DNA of 64,000 nucleotides from Blastocladiella emersonii ATCC 22665 (lineage: Eukaryota; Blastocladiomycota; Blastocladiomycetes; Blastocladiales; Blastocladiaceae): assembly GCA_025594325.1 (NCBI GenBank), contig JANHCV010000006.1, positions 1,488,001 to 1,552,000 on the forward strand, given 5' to 3'. The position numbers and the translations under genes are program-made. The notes beneath the pieces were generated by a model. That model ran no database searches. It saw only the letters and a list, made by a program, of their open reading frames with translations, and had not been told where the DNA came from. Of the stretch, positions 1 through 9,841 are shown in pieces (the stretch's first letter is position 1; each line of letters opens with the position of its first letter).

Positions 1-1817
1 TGTCGCGGCTGCCGAGCGAGGACGAGGTGCCGGCCAGCTCACAGCACCTCCCGATCGTCATCAACCACCCCGCCGCCGTAACGCCAGCTCGGCTCGGCGT
101 CGCCTCCGACTCGGGCGGCGTCATCCGCGTGTCGATGGTCAACCTCGGCGACCTCCTGACGCTGCCGCGGGCCGTGCACGCGTCCTTGCTCTCCCTAAAC
201 CACTCGAACGCGGCGGGCGGCATCAGACGCGACGACCATCCAGCGGCAGTCGTCGCGGGCCTGTCATCAACCTCGACCAGCGCGCTGCACCAGCCCAAGC
301 TCAAGGTTTCGGTCGGTGCGTTCGAGGGCGGCACGCGGTACGCGGTCACCACGCTCGGGAAGTCGAGCGGGACCGACGATGACGATCGTCCCTTCTCGCC
401 CTCGTTTTCCGACATGCCGCGCCTGATTCTCGCGGCGACGACGCGGGATGCGGCGGACCGCGAGTCGATCAGCAACGAGGCGCCCGGGATGGAGACGCTG
501 CAGCCGCCGCGCCCGCACTCGCCAGAACTGCATGCAACCGCGGCCTCGGATGGAACGGCGGCCACATCCACGACCAACGAGACGAACTCGATCAGCGATA
601 CCGCGTCGTCTACCAGCACCAACGCCAGTATCCGGACGGGTACGAGCAGCGGCACCGGCAGCGCGGCCAGCAGTCTCGCGGCGCTCGGCGTGAGTGCGCC
701 CGTCATTCCACAGCCGCCGCGGCCGCGCCCCTCGACCGAGTCGGGCGTCCTCCCGCCGCATCGCCCGCTGCACAACACGTGGCGGTACAAGGCGCAGCGG
801 GCCGAGTACGTGGGCGGCGGCAACGTGCGCGATTCGGTGGTGATCACGTCGTCCATATTGCCCGCGCTCGAGCCCATGGGCCTCGACGCGGCGCTGCGTC
901 CCGACGAAGAGCACAGCGCGTCGAGCAGCTCGATGCAGGGCGCGCCGAGCGGGAAGGCAGCAGCAGATGCGGCGCGGCGCCAGTCGCGCGGTACCACTGC
1001 ATCGTCGGCGTCGCGGCGCAGCACGTGGTACCGGAGGCTGCGGCGCGCGCTGCACCGGCTCCGCACCGAGTTCTTTTACCGGTTCCCCGACCCGGCCGAG
1101 GAGGAGCGGTACCTCGCGTACTACTACGCGAAGCTCAAGATACGAATGCAGGTCACGGCGGTGGCGGGGATCCTGACGCAGCTCCTCATCGCCCTGTTCC
1201 TCAAGCTCTCGCGCGCGGGTCGCGATGCGGTCAACGACGCCGAAGCTGACGAGCTGCACCCGCTGGGCGGCGGCATGTTCGCGTGGCTCGAGCCGTTTCG
1301 GCCTATCCTGCTCCAGTGGTGGTTCCCGTACGCGCAGCACATCCTCGCGTACCTCCTGCAGCTCGCGGTCGCACGGTCCCGGTCGGCGTGGTTCACGGGC
1401 GCGAACCTCGAGTGGTACGCGGTGGGCCACTGCATCGTGTTCGTCGCGGGCGTCGTGACCGTAGACATACAGGTCCGCGTCATTACCAGCAACTACGTGC
1501 TGGTGCAGTCGGCGTGCCATCAAGTCCTCGCCACGGTGCTGGGGATCGCTACGCTCAGGCTCCGGCCCCGCGCACACGCGACCGTGCTGGCGGCATTCAT
1601 CCTGCTGGTAGTGGCCGAGTACGCGCTGCTCCTTGCCAACGGCGCGGCCACCGACACGCTAGCCAAGATCGTGATCGCGTCGTCGACGTCGCTCATCAGC
1701 CTCGTGCTCAGCGTCTACTTTGAGCTGGCCAACCGGCGGTACTTTGTGATCAAGTCGCACGTCCAGCGGACGTCGACGTTGCGCCGGCGCCGTGACCCTT
1801 CGTCGGCCTTCCACTGA
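1..1817 (+). CDS. Multi-pass membrane protein, C-terminal part (family A, partial)
   Basis: Open from the left window edge (frame begins at base 3) to TGA at 1815-1817, 604 residues visible; the 5' part lies outside the window. It is a paralogue of the C-terminal exon of the gene at 15112-19055: both share a low-complexity Ser/Thr/Pro cytoplasmic stretch, a conserved block around RTEFFYRFPDPAEEERYL (nt ~1064-1130), and about six hydrophobic segments from nt ~1145 to 1735. Both end in a conserved ANRRYF segment followed by a basic tail. Function unknown. The amphipathic end after the last membrane helix resembles the linker that precedes catalytic domains in membrane nucleotide cyclases, but no cyclase domain follows. 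Family membership is seen directly; function is not inferred. Confidence 0.8.
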   Translation, partial: SRLPSEDEVPASSQHLPIVINHPAAVTPARLGVASDSGGVIRVSMVNLGDLLTLPRAVHASLLSLNHSNAAGGIRRDDHPAAVVAGLSSTSTSALHQPKLKVSVGAFEGGTRYAVTTLGKSSGTDDDDRPFSPSFSDMPRLILAATTRDAADRESISNEAPGMETLQPPRPHSPELHATAASDGTAATSTTNETNSISDTASSTSTNASIRTGTSSGTGSAASSLAALGVSAPVIPQPPRPRPSTESGVLPPHRPLHNTWRYKAQRAEYVGGGNVRDSVVITSSILPALEPMGLDAALRPDEEHSASSSSMQGAPSGKAAADAARRQSRGTTASSASRRSTWYRRLRRALHRLRTEFFYRFPDPAEEERYLAYYYAKLKIRMQVTAVAGILTQLLIALFLKLSRAGRDAVNDAEADELHPLGGGMFAWLEPFRPILLQWWFPYAQHILAYLLQLAVARSRSAWFTGANLEWYAVGHCIVFVAGVVTVDIQVRVITSNYVLVQSACHQVLATVLGIATLRLRPRAHATVLAAFILLVVAEYALLLANGAATDTLAKIVIASSTSLISLVLSVYFELANRRYFVIKSHVQRTSTLRRRRDPSSAFH

Positions 1818-2058
1818 TACTACATCCGATTCCATTCACCACCTTCACATTGGCGATATCAATGCGCAGAGTGGCACGGTGCGAAAGTGCCACGTCGCCG
1901 CCAACATCGGGAGCGGAGAGCGGCGTGACCGACAGTCAGCGCGGCGAGAACGACGCGTCACCGCCGCCGCCACGCCGGTCGCCGACCCGCCCGTCTTGCA
2001 CACATCTCTCTCCTTCCTCTCTCCCGCTCAGACAACACCACCCGCACCAAGAAAGCAA

Positions 2059-5000
2059 ATGAACCCGCCGCCCACCGCCGCCGCCGAGCTCGAGCTCGTC
2101 GAGCGCGTCGAGCTGCGCTTCGCGCTGGCGTCGACGGACGCGCAGCTAGCCGCCGCCGTCAACACCTTCCTCGTCCCTCTTCTGCAAAAGCTAGCCTCGC
2201 CCAACGCCGCCGCCGTGCAGCCCAATGTCCTCGCGCTGCTATCGCACATCAACACGCGCCTGCGCGCCGCCGCGAGCGTGACCCTGCCGACGCCCGCCAT
2301 CGTGGCACTGCTCGGCGCGCCCGCGACGCCCGCCGTCGTGCGCAACTTTGCCCTCGTGTACCTCGAGATGGCCATCGACCGCACGCCCGCCGCGGCCGAC
2401 CGCGCCACGCTCGTCCCGTCGCTCCTCGCCGCCGTCGCCTCGTTCGGCCCCACCCCGCTCCCCGTCACGAGCCCCGCGCTCCCGCGCCCGTACCAGCTGC
2501 TCGTCGTCCAGCTCCTCGCGTGCATTCATGCCATGCAGCTGCCGCCCGTCAACTCCGACGCGGTTGCGGTGCGCGACGCTATCGCCGAGAAGGTATCGCA
2601 GGCGCACTGGGAGCACGCGCTTGCGGCCCTGACGGTCGCCCTGGTCGCGCCCGCCGCGCCCATCGATCCCGCCGTCAAGCGCAGCCTGTGCTCGTTCGCC
2701 GTCTTCTACGTCCCCGCCCCGCTCGAGCCCGTCCTGTGGCAGCGCGCGCTGCTCCTGTTCGCCGCCTCGTGTGACGCCCACAACGCCGTCGCCGAGCACG
2801 CCGAGACCGCGTGGCGCAAGGTCAAGATCGACGTCGAGGACCCGCAACTCGTCGACGCCGTCCTCACCATGTACCCGCTCCAGCCGGCGGCACCGCAGCA
2901 GCAGCAGCCGCAGAGCCCCGTCTCGCTGCAGCAGGTGCAATCGCTGACGCAGGGCGCGCTCGCGACCAAGACTAAGGTCCTCGCCTTCGCCCAGAAGTCG
3001 AAGCGCGCCGCGAGCGCGTTCCCGGCGTGCATCAAGATCACCTTCGACGCGCTCTTCGCCACGGCCACGGTCCCGCGCCTGCAGCAGGCCGGGCTCGCGT
3101 ACCTGCAGTGGGTCGCGCGCATGGCCGACCAGTCGCTCCTCGAGCGCATCGCGCCCGTCCTCGTCTCGGGTACCCTGCGCACCGTCAAGGACGAACCGAC
3201 CGGCCCGCTCGCCGAGTACGCTCTGACCGCGCTCGGCCTCCTCCTCAAGCGCGTCCCGCAGCAGCTCACGCCCGATATCCTCGACACGCTGTTCGCGCAG
3301 GCCCGCGCCGGACCACCCGCCCACCTCAAGCTCGCCCTCCAGGACTGCCTCACCGGGATCCTGTTCTCGATGTCCACCCCGCCCGCCAACCTCGAGCTGC
3401 TCACCGCGGGCGCCGCGGGGCACGCGTCGGACCTGTTCCGCTGGGTCGCCCTGCGGTACACGGGCAAGCTCGCCCCACTCGCCCTCCCCACGCTCGCACT
3501 TCACCTCCAGCTCACCGCCGACGCGTCGCACCTCGTCCGCCAGGAGGCCGCGCACGGGCTCGAGCTCGAGGCGCTCGTTGACGCGGCGGCGGCAGCGCCG
3601 TCGTTTGACGAGGTTTTGGGAATGGTCCGCGGGCTCCCCGGTAAGATCCCGCACGCGGTCCGCGAGGCCAGCGTCGAGTTCCTGTTCCGCTACCTCGCCG
3701 TCACCGCGCTCGGCCACCCGGTCCGCCGCTCCGTCGTCCCCGAGTCGCTCCGCGACCACGCGTTCGCGCGCAAGTACCGCGACTGGATCCGCGCCAACAG
3801 CGACGCGGCGGCCGCGTGGACGCGGTTCCTGCTCGATAACCTGTTTCTCAGCGGAGGTGCGTTTCCACCACCTTCTGGGCTTCTCGTCGTCCACGATCTG
3901 ACACCGCGCTCGCAACCACTAGCCCCGTACTCGCTCCAGGGCGCCGCCCTCCGCCGCCTGTCCCCGCTCGCCGACCTTGGCCCCGCGATCCCGCTGCGCG
4001 GCGACGCCGAGACCGCGGCCCTCGCCACCATGCTGTACCAGGCGACCAACCCGGCCGTCATGTGGTCGGTCCGCCGCCTGCTCCCAGCCGCGTTCGACGC
4101 CCCGGGAGCGCACCTCGACGCCAACACGCCCGTGGTCCGCGCCGCCGAGCTCGCGCGCGTGCCCGATGCCGCCGCGTGTCTCGCGGCCCTCGGCCAGGGA
4201 TATGGCCCGCTCGTCGAGACGGTCGCGCTGCTCCAGCTCGAGGCCCTCGCGCGATCCCGGTCGCTCGTCGCGACGGCCGAGACGGTGGACAAGGTCAAGA
4301 CGCTCGTCGCCGCCGCCGGTACGCCGTCGCAGGTCGTGTGCGGCGCTCTCGCCGCGCTCGGGTGGATGGGATATTTTACGGCTGACGACGCGGTGCGCGA
4401 GGCCGCCGTCAAGATCCTCACGGACCACGTGCCCGCATCGAGCAACGCCAAGACGTCGCCCAACGTGCTGCTGAGCGCCGGCGAGGCCGTCGCGGTGCTC
4501 GTCGCCGGGCCCGCGGCAAAGTGTATCCCGTTCGACCAGCACGTCTCGTTCACTGAGTCTACGGCGCCGGCGACAACCCACGCGTCGCCCATCACCGCGG
4601 TCCTCGCCATGGACACGGCCGTGAAACCGACGCGCCGCGCGCAGCTGACGTACCTCGAGTCGCTCGTCACGTCGGTCCCCGCGCTCGACGCCCGCACCGT
4701 CGAGGCCGTCCACGACGTGGCCGTCCGCGCCCTCATCGTCCCCGAGTGGGCCGACCTCGCGTCCCGCTGCCTCATGCAGATCCACCTCGCGTACCTGGCC
4801 GCGTCGCCCGGACTCATGCCCGCCGTCTCCCGCGCGCTCGCGTCCGCTCCGCCTGCGGCATCGTCGGCCCGCGCGTTCGTGCTCTTTGATTGTCTCGTGG
4901 CGGCGGCCCGCGAGGTCGGGAAACCGTCGCTCGCGTGCGACCTGCTCAAGGTGCTCGACGATATGGGGCTCATGGTGGTGCCGGGCGCCGACGGCGGGTC

Positions 5001-7320
5001 GGCGGCCGAGTCTTCCGCTAGCGAGTCGGCGATCGCCGCCGCCGCCGCTGCCGCAGCAGACGACGAGAAGTGGAACGCGCTGCCGGCGACGGACCTCGTT
5101 CCCGTCCTGTTCCGGCTGCAGTGTCACCCGAACACGCACGTCGCGGCGTGCATCAAGTCGCTCGTCTCCGGGCTGGTCTCCACGCCGCGCCCGGCGCTCG
5201 CGACGCACTTCCCGCGCATCTTTCACGCGGTGCACCGCGGGCTGTCGCACTCGGCGCCGCTCGTCCGCGAGACGTCGCTGCTGGCGCTACTCGAGCTGCT
5301 GAAGCTGCGCGACGCCGAGTCGGTCGTCGCGGGGTACCTGTCCGACGACCTGTGCCGCGCCGCGCTCAAGCTGCTCGACGACGTGCACGACGCGATCCAG
5401 GCGGTCGCGGTGCGCACGTGCGGCGTGCTATGCCAGCGCATGGATCCCGCGGTCGTGGTCCCGTTCCTCCTCGACGGGCTGCGCAGTGCGGCCGCGGCGG
5501 TCACGAAATTCGCCCTGTCGACGCTGCTCAAGCTGTGCCAGGACGCGCCCCACGACGCGCTGCTCCCGCAGATCGCGACGATCACGACGGCGCTCCTCGA
5601 CGCGCTTTCGGCGCTCGAGCCGCAGGTCCTCAACTACATCTCGTTCCACGTCCACAAGTACGACATGTCCGCCGACCAGCTCGACGGCCGCCGCCTGCTC
5701 CTGCTCCAGAGCTCGCCCGTCATGGGCACCCTCGAGACGCTGATCGGCCGCGCGACGAAGCCCGCGGACGTCGAGGGCCTCGTCGCCGCGCTCGCCGGTG
5801 TCGTGCGCAAGGGCGTCGGCTTGCCCACGCGCGGCGGAGTCGCCCGTGCGATCCTCCTCCTCCGCTCGCCCGTGCTCGCGTCCGTCCCCGGCGCCGCCGA
5901 TACCCTGCTCAAGGCCCTGTCGGGCGCCGTCTTCGACGCGAACATGACGGTGCGCCACGTCATGGCGGCCGCCGCCGCGCACGTCATTGGCGCCGGCGCG
6001 CAGCAGGTGACGGTGACGAAGTTCATTGCTCACCTCGTCAAGCAGTACCTCACAACGCCCGACCGCCGCGCCGCCGTCGCCGACGTCGCGCTCGCGTGCA
6101 GCAAGTCGCCCGCGAGCAAGGACGTGTTCAACGGCGTGCTGTCCGCGCACCTCCCGCTGACCGCGATCGGAATGCACGCGGCGAAACCGGTCTCGGCAGC
6201 ATCCGCGTCCGCTGACGGGACCGCGAGCAACGCGGCCGCCGCCGAGTCGTCCGGGATCCCCGATGAGGCCGATGAGTGGCGCCGCGTGTGGCAGGCGTAC
6301 GTGAACGTGGACGCGACGGCGACGCGCATGTACGGCGGCGAGATCGCGTCGCTCGCCGCCGAGTGGGTCGCGGGCAGCCAGGACTGGGCGATCCAGGACC
6401 AGGCCGCGCGCACGCTCGCGTGGGTCGCCGCCGACCCGCACCGCGTCCCTGTCCCTGCCGACGCGCTCGCCGCCGTGTTCCACCTCGCCACCATCCAGAA
6501 GCGCGAGGCCCTCGTCACCAGCGTCGCCCGGCTCGCGGCCGCGGCCGCTGCGGTCCCTGACGCGCAGCACACGGCACGCGCGGTCCTCGAGTGGATGCTC
6601 GCCGAGACGATGAAAGCGAACCGCGGGTACGACCTGCTCGCGGACATGATCACCGCCATGGCGCCGCACGGGCTCGCGGACGGGCTCCCCGTCATCGACG
6701 CCGCCGTCAAGGCCGCCCACAAGCTCGTCGACCAGGCCGCGCAGCCGCTGTCGTCGAAACGCCGCGCCGCCGTCACCGCCGCCCTCGAAAGCGCGTGGCA
6801 CTTCCTCGTTGAGGCGTACCGTGCGCTCTCGCGCGGCGCGCGGCCCGCGGCCGTCGCGGACATGCCCGGGTTCCTCGCCGTCTTCGCCGCGCTCAACGCG
6901 CAGCCCGAGGGCGTAACCGGCCCCGCGGCGTCGGCGGCTGCGGTTCGCGACCTCGCCACCGCGATCCCCCTCCTCGCGCGCGCGGGGACTGATCTCACCT
7001 TCGTCCTTGCGGACGTGGCGCGCGTCCCCGCGTGCCTCGAGGTCGCCGCCAACTCGCTCGCACTCCCGCAGCGCGAGTCGGTCGCCGCGCTCGTCGCGCT
7101 CATGTACGTCGCGACGGGGTTGCCGCGCCCGACTGCTGCGGTGGGTCCCGCGTCGCCAACGACGGGTGAGGCGGATGTGAACGCGGCGACGGCGCAGCGT
7201 GTGCGGACCTGGCTCGCGCCCAAGCTTGCGGCGTTCCTCGACAACCCGCGCGCGTGGCTCAGCGGCGACCCGATGCGCGAGGAGGTGGCGCGGCTTGCGG
7301 AGGCGGTGCGCAGCAGGTAG
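2059..7320 (+). CDS. ECM29: Proteasome adaptor/scaffold Ecm29 (HEAT repeats)
   Basis: About 1731 residues, built almost entirely of alpha-helical HEAT-like repeats. The N-terminus carries the Ecm29 family block (LVERVELRFALASTD, then NTFLVPLLQKLASP, then LALLSHINTRLR). In yeast and animals Ecm29 binds the 26S proteasome, bridging core and regulatory particle, and acts in quality control and proteasome remodelling. Start chosen at ATG 2059, where family similarity begins; the frame is open further upstream without conservation. A 66-base intron is inferred at 3857-3922 (GTGCGT...CTGAC...CTAG). It keeps frame and has no stop, so retention would add 22 residues; removing it joins ...FLSGA to PYSLQGAAL. 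An Ala-rich insert lies near nt 5035-5065. No neighbour is functionally related. Confidence 0.85.
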   Translation: MNPPPTAAAELELVERVELRFALASTDAQLAAAVNTFLVPLLQKLASPNAAAVQPNVLALLSHINTRLRAAASVTLPTPAIVALLGAPATPAVVRNFALVYLEMAIDRTPAAADRATLVPSLLAAVASFGPTPLPVTSPALPRPYQLLVVQLLACIHAMQLPPVNSDAVAVRDAIAEKVSQAHWEHALAALTVALVAPAAPIDPAVKRSLCSFAVFYVPAPLEPVLWQRALLLFAASCDAHNAVAEHAETAWRKVKIDVEDPQLVDAVLTMYPLQPAAPQQQQPQSPVSLQQVQSLTQGALATKTKVLAFAQKSKRAASAFPACIKITFDALFATATVPRLQQAGLAYLQWVARMADQSLLERIAPVLVSGTLRTVKDEPTGPLAEYALTALGLLLKRVPQQLTPDILDTLFAQARAGPPAHLKLALQDCLTGILFSMSTPPANLELLTAGAAGHASDLFRWVALRYTGKLAPLALPTLALHLQLTADASHLVRQEAAHGLELEALVDAAAAAPSFDEVLGMVRGLPGKIPHAVREASVEFLFRYLAVTALGHPVRRSVVPESLRDHAFARKYRDWIRANSDAAAAWTRFLLDNLFLSGGAFPPPSGLLVVHDLTPRSQPLAPYSLQGAALRRLSPLADLGPAIPLRGDAETAALATMLYQATNPAVMWSVRRLLPAAFDAPGAHLDANTPVVRAAELARVPDAAACLAALGQGYGPLVETVALLQLEALARSRSLVATAETVDKVKTLVAAAGTPSQVVCGALAALGWMGYFTADDAVREAAVKILTDHVPASSNAKTSPNVLLSAGEAVAVLVAGPAAKCIPFDQHVSFTESTAPATTHASPITAVLAMDTAVKPTRRAQLTYLESLVTSVPALDARTVEAVHDVAVRALIVPEWADLASRCLMQIHLAYLAASPGLMPAVSRALASAPPAASSARAFVLFDCLVAAAREVGKPSLACDLLKVLDDMGLMVVPGADGGSAAESSASESAIAAAAAAAADDEKWNALPATDLVPVLFRLQCHPNTHVAACIKSLVSGLVSTPRPALATHFPRIFHAVHRGLSHSAPLVRETSLLALLELLKLRDAESVVAGYLSDDLCRAALKLLDDVHDAIQAVAVRTCGVLCQRMDPAVVVPFLLDGLRSAAAAVTKFALSTLLKLCQDAPHDALLPQIATITTALLDALSALEPQVLNYISFHVHKYDMSADQLDGRRLLLLQSSPVMGTLETLIGRATKPADVEGLVAALAGVVRKGVGLPTRGGVARAILLLRSPVLASVPGAADTLLKALSGAVFDANMTVRHVMAAAAAHVIGAGAQQVTVTKFIAHLVKQYLTTPDRRAAVADVALACSKSPASKDVFNGVLSAHLPLTAIGMHAAKPVSAASASADGTASNAAAAESSGIPDEADEWRRVWQAYVNVDATATRMYGGEIASLAAEWVAGSQDWAIQDQAARTLAWVAADPHRVPVPADALAAVFHLATIQKREALVTSVARLAAAAAAVPDAQHTARAVLEWMLAETMKANRGYDLLADMITAMAPHGLADGLPVIDAAVKAAHKLVDQAAQPLSSKRRAAVTAALESAWHFLVEAYRALSRGARPAAVADMPGFLAVFAALNAQPEGVTGPAASAAAVRDLATAIPLLARAGTDLTFVLADVARVPACLEVAANSLALPQRESVAALVALMYVATGLPRPTAAVGPASPTTGEADVNAATAQRVRTWLAPKLAAFLDNPRAWLSGDPMREEVARLAEAVRSR

Positions 7321-7827
7321 GCGGGCAGTTTGAGGTGATGCGAATGGATACAGTTGTAATTTGCAGAAATCATGATCGACGAGGAGAGCGCGTGCTCGGT
7401 GGCGAGCTCAATTCATTCGGCTGCACGGAGCTGGATATGGTGTGCCTCTGGAGGCTGCGACTGAACTGGTGAACCTGCTGGTGAACGTTCCCAGCGGCGC
7501 GCTGAGCAGCGCGGAGGGTTCGCAACGATCGATCGGCGTTTCAGCCACAGCGACGCGTTGCGCCACGCTGCGCCACCACGACAGATTTGCTTGACGATCG
7601 GCGACGCGCACACACCGGCGGCTTGCTTGCACGGGAAAAGGAAGTGTACTCTACATCCCGCCTATAAGTGAGGCTCAAGCCGTGTAGCCCCTTGTTGTAT
7701 GCGTTTTGTTTGACAGCGGGACTTGAACGCTCTTTCGCTCTCGCTGCTCCCCCACTCCCTGTACAGCCCCTTCTTCGCATCAGAGCACCCCATCACACCA
7801 AGCGCAGCTGGCTGCGTTTGTCGCCCA
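7321..7827. other. Intergenic, nothing recognised except one repeat copy
   Basis: Less GC-rich than the flanking genes. It holds one copy (7536-7565) of a 30-base direct repeat whose partner is at 8451-8480 (25 of 30 bases identical by eye). No RNA gene or conserved ORF seen. Confidence 0.4.
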
Positions 7828-8337
7828 ATGTCCGAGCAGCCGGCTGTCCTCGCTGCTCCTGACATGCAACCATCCTGCGCTCCAACACCTGCAGCAGGGT
7901 CCAAGGCGCATGTTGGAGCGCGGCCGCTTCGACTTGTACGCTCAGGCAACACGCTACAACGAGTAGCCTTGCAGCCTGACGGCTTTATCGCAACCAAAAC
8001 ATCAGACTTCACTCGTCTCAAGAAGCTTGTTCTCAAGCTGTCAAAACACGTCACAGGCAAAACTCCCTCCATCCCTGCAAACAAGTCGACCGAGGGACAC
8101 ACGCAGCTTGTCGATGCGCTCGAAAGCCTCGTGGCTGCTGTTGTCCCCTCAACAACCAGCAAGCAGAAGGGGATGAGGGCAACAGCAAGGACATCCGTTG
8201 GAACTTCCTCTACTGGTCCAACTCAAGTTGACAAACTAGCGGCGATGACAGCATTTGTTGAATCTCGTGTCCAGAATGGTATCAAGCTCCGCGATGGTGA
8301 CCGTGAACAGTACCAAAGCCTGTTGCCCAGTTTTTGA
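7828..8337 (+). CDS. Doubtful hypothetical protein, 169 aa
   Basis: Open frame from ATG 7828 to TGA 8335-8337. Codon usage is less GC3-rich than in surrounding genes. The Lys/Ser/Thr-rich product resembles no family I know; no signal peptide, membrane helix or zinc motif is visible. It lies between the two copies of a 30-base direct repeat (7536-7565 and 8451-8480) and next to an inverted-repeat element. This fits either a young or laterally acquired gene or a mobile-element remnant. It may not be translated. Confidence 0.25.
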   Translation: MSEQPAVLAAPDMQPSCAPTPAAGSKAHVGARPLRLVRSGNTLQRVALQPDGFIATKTSDFTRLKKLVLKLSKHVTGKTPSIPANKSTEGHTQLVDALESLVAAVVPSTTSKQKGMRATARTSVGTSSTGPTQVDKLAAMTAFVESRVQNGIKLRDGDREQYQSLLPSF

Positions 8338-8537
8338 AGGGGCGTAAAAATTGTGGAACGTGTTAATAAATATATGCCAATGCAAGCCACATACTGTGGT
8401 GTAGAAGACCTTGGTAAGTACGTGTCAACTGAAGCTGGCAAGACGCAGGACGTTTCAGCCACACTCTCGCGTCGCGCCACTCGGCTTCCCCATTTCTGTG
8501 CACGGTCACAAGCTTCTATTGGGCATTTTCTAACATA

Positions 8538-8641
8538 AGCGACTTTGCGCACGTTCGCCCACGAGCACGAGCCCGTTCGGCCACGACCCCCAGATTGACC
8601 TAACTGCTCGCTGTGGCAGGTGGGCCGACTGCGCCTCGTGG
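8538..8641 (+). repeat. Left terminal inverted repeat
   Basis: 104 bases, 101 matching the reverse complement of 9737-9840. Confidence 0.85.
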
Positions 8642-9736
8642 GCCGAGTGCGCCTCGTGGGCCGAGTGCGCGCTCTCTTCCATCACAAAAGCTGTCCACCT
8701 TGCGATGATGAATAAATACACTTGCTACAATGTGATTTAAGACACGCATCAGACACTGTGCCGCGGCGGTGGGTGCTCTCGCGCGGTGGGGGCCGAGGCG
8801 CCTGACCCCGCGCGCCTGTCCGCCGCCACCACTGCTCTCAGACCAAGCACCGACCTCATTAATGTCAGTCTTCTGTTACCGCGGGTATCGCTGCACAGCA
8901 TGAGTGAGGCTGAGGCGATCTTCGATGAAGGGTGGCGCTTGTACCTGAAGGCGGCGCGCGAAGCCATCACCTAGTCTGATCCTGCACCGCCGTTGCACTC
9001 CGCTAGCGCCAACTCGCTTGCTTATGTACTCGCAGAAGATAAATCCTAGCTCCTTGAGAGAACCTCGAGCCCTAGCTCTACTACTTTGGCCGTAGCGACC
9101 ATTCGCCCACGACCTCGCTCAGCGGCCACATGTTTTCCGCGCTCATCTTGGACCCTCCCTGCAGGTTGGGCGCGAGCAATACGGCCAAATAAAAAGCTAT
9201 ATAGTATTTTAAATCTTTATTGGTGCCGTATGAAGTGAAATCGGCGAGGGTGCCACGGATCGCGACGATGGCCATCGTGGCCATCGTGGCCGTGGTCACG
9301 CCCACGACCGCCGAGGCCGTCGAAAATCATATCTTCTGCACTACTTTCTCCGCAGAGTATCACTTATTATTGCAAGCTCATTCAAATTGAGTGCTGCGCC
9401 CGTTTGTCAGTTGTACTGGCCGATAAATCGGATCGCATAAGAGGATAGCAATTCTCGTCTCACTCATCAAGTGCGCGCGGCTCGGAAACCGTTCAAGACC
9501 TCGCGGAGAGGTATTCAGATGTTTCCCTTGCAAACCTCACTCGAAAATGAGGTGAGAGGGCGGTGGCGGCGGCGGGCGGGCAAGCGAGGTCGGACACCTT
9601 GGCCGCCGTCGCGCAAGAGCGCTCGCCACCGCCACGCGACGCCTCACGCGTGTCTAAACATCACTTTGCATCAAGTGTATTCATAATCGGAGCGTGAGGT
9701 CGACTTGTAGTGAGAGCAGAAGTGCGGTCGCGCTGG

Positions 9737-9840
9737 CCACGAGGCGCAGTCGGCCCACCTGCCGCAGCGAGCAGTTAGGTCAATCTGGGGGTCATGGCCA
9801 AACGGGCTCGTGCTCGTGGGCGAACGTGCGCAAAGTCGCT
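9737..9840 (-). repeat. Right terminal inverted repeat
   Basis: Reverse complement of 8538-8641 with three mismatches. Its outer end is next to the TAA stop of the gene at 9842-11194. Confidence 0.85.
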
Positions 9841-9841
9841 A

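Larger units (their letters stand above)
8538..9840. mobile_element. MITE-like element with 104-bp terminal inverted repeats
   Basis: Left end 8538-8641 and right end 9737-9840 are reverse complements over 104 bases with three mismatches; both begin AGCGACTTTGCGCAC reading inward. The roughly 1.1 kb interior has AT-rich patches (for example 9180-9230), a GC-rich tandem repeat at ~8625-8665 and short direct repeats at ~9270-9290. It has no transposase-like frame, so it is probably non-autonomous. No convincing target-site duplication: the flanks read ...TAACATA and ATTAACT.... The right end lies one base beyond the stop codon (9842-9844) of the neighbouring minus-strand gene, whose C-terminus still matches its paralogue, so the coding sequence was not disrupted. 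Short internal ORFs are not supported. Confidence 0.65.

Noticed and set aside
1-1817. Nucleotide cyclase gene
   Set aside because: Only a linker-like end after the membrane helices is visible; the protein stops there in both complete C-termini, with no catalytic residues.
7705-7745. tRNA-like T-arm (GTTCAAGTCCC on the minus strand)
   Set aside because: No anticodon arm, D-arm or acceptor stem can be built around it.
8786-9305. Small ORFs inside the inverted-repeat element
   Set aside because: Short, no family similarity and no consistent codon bias.
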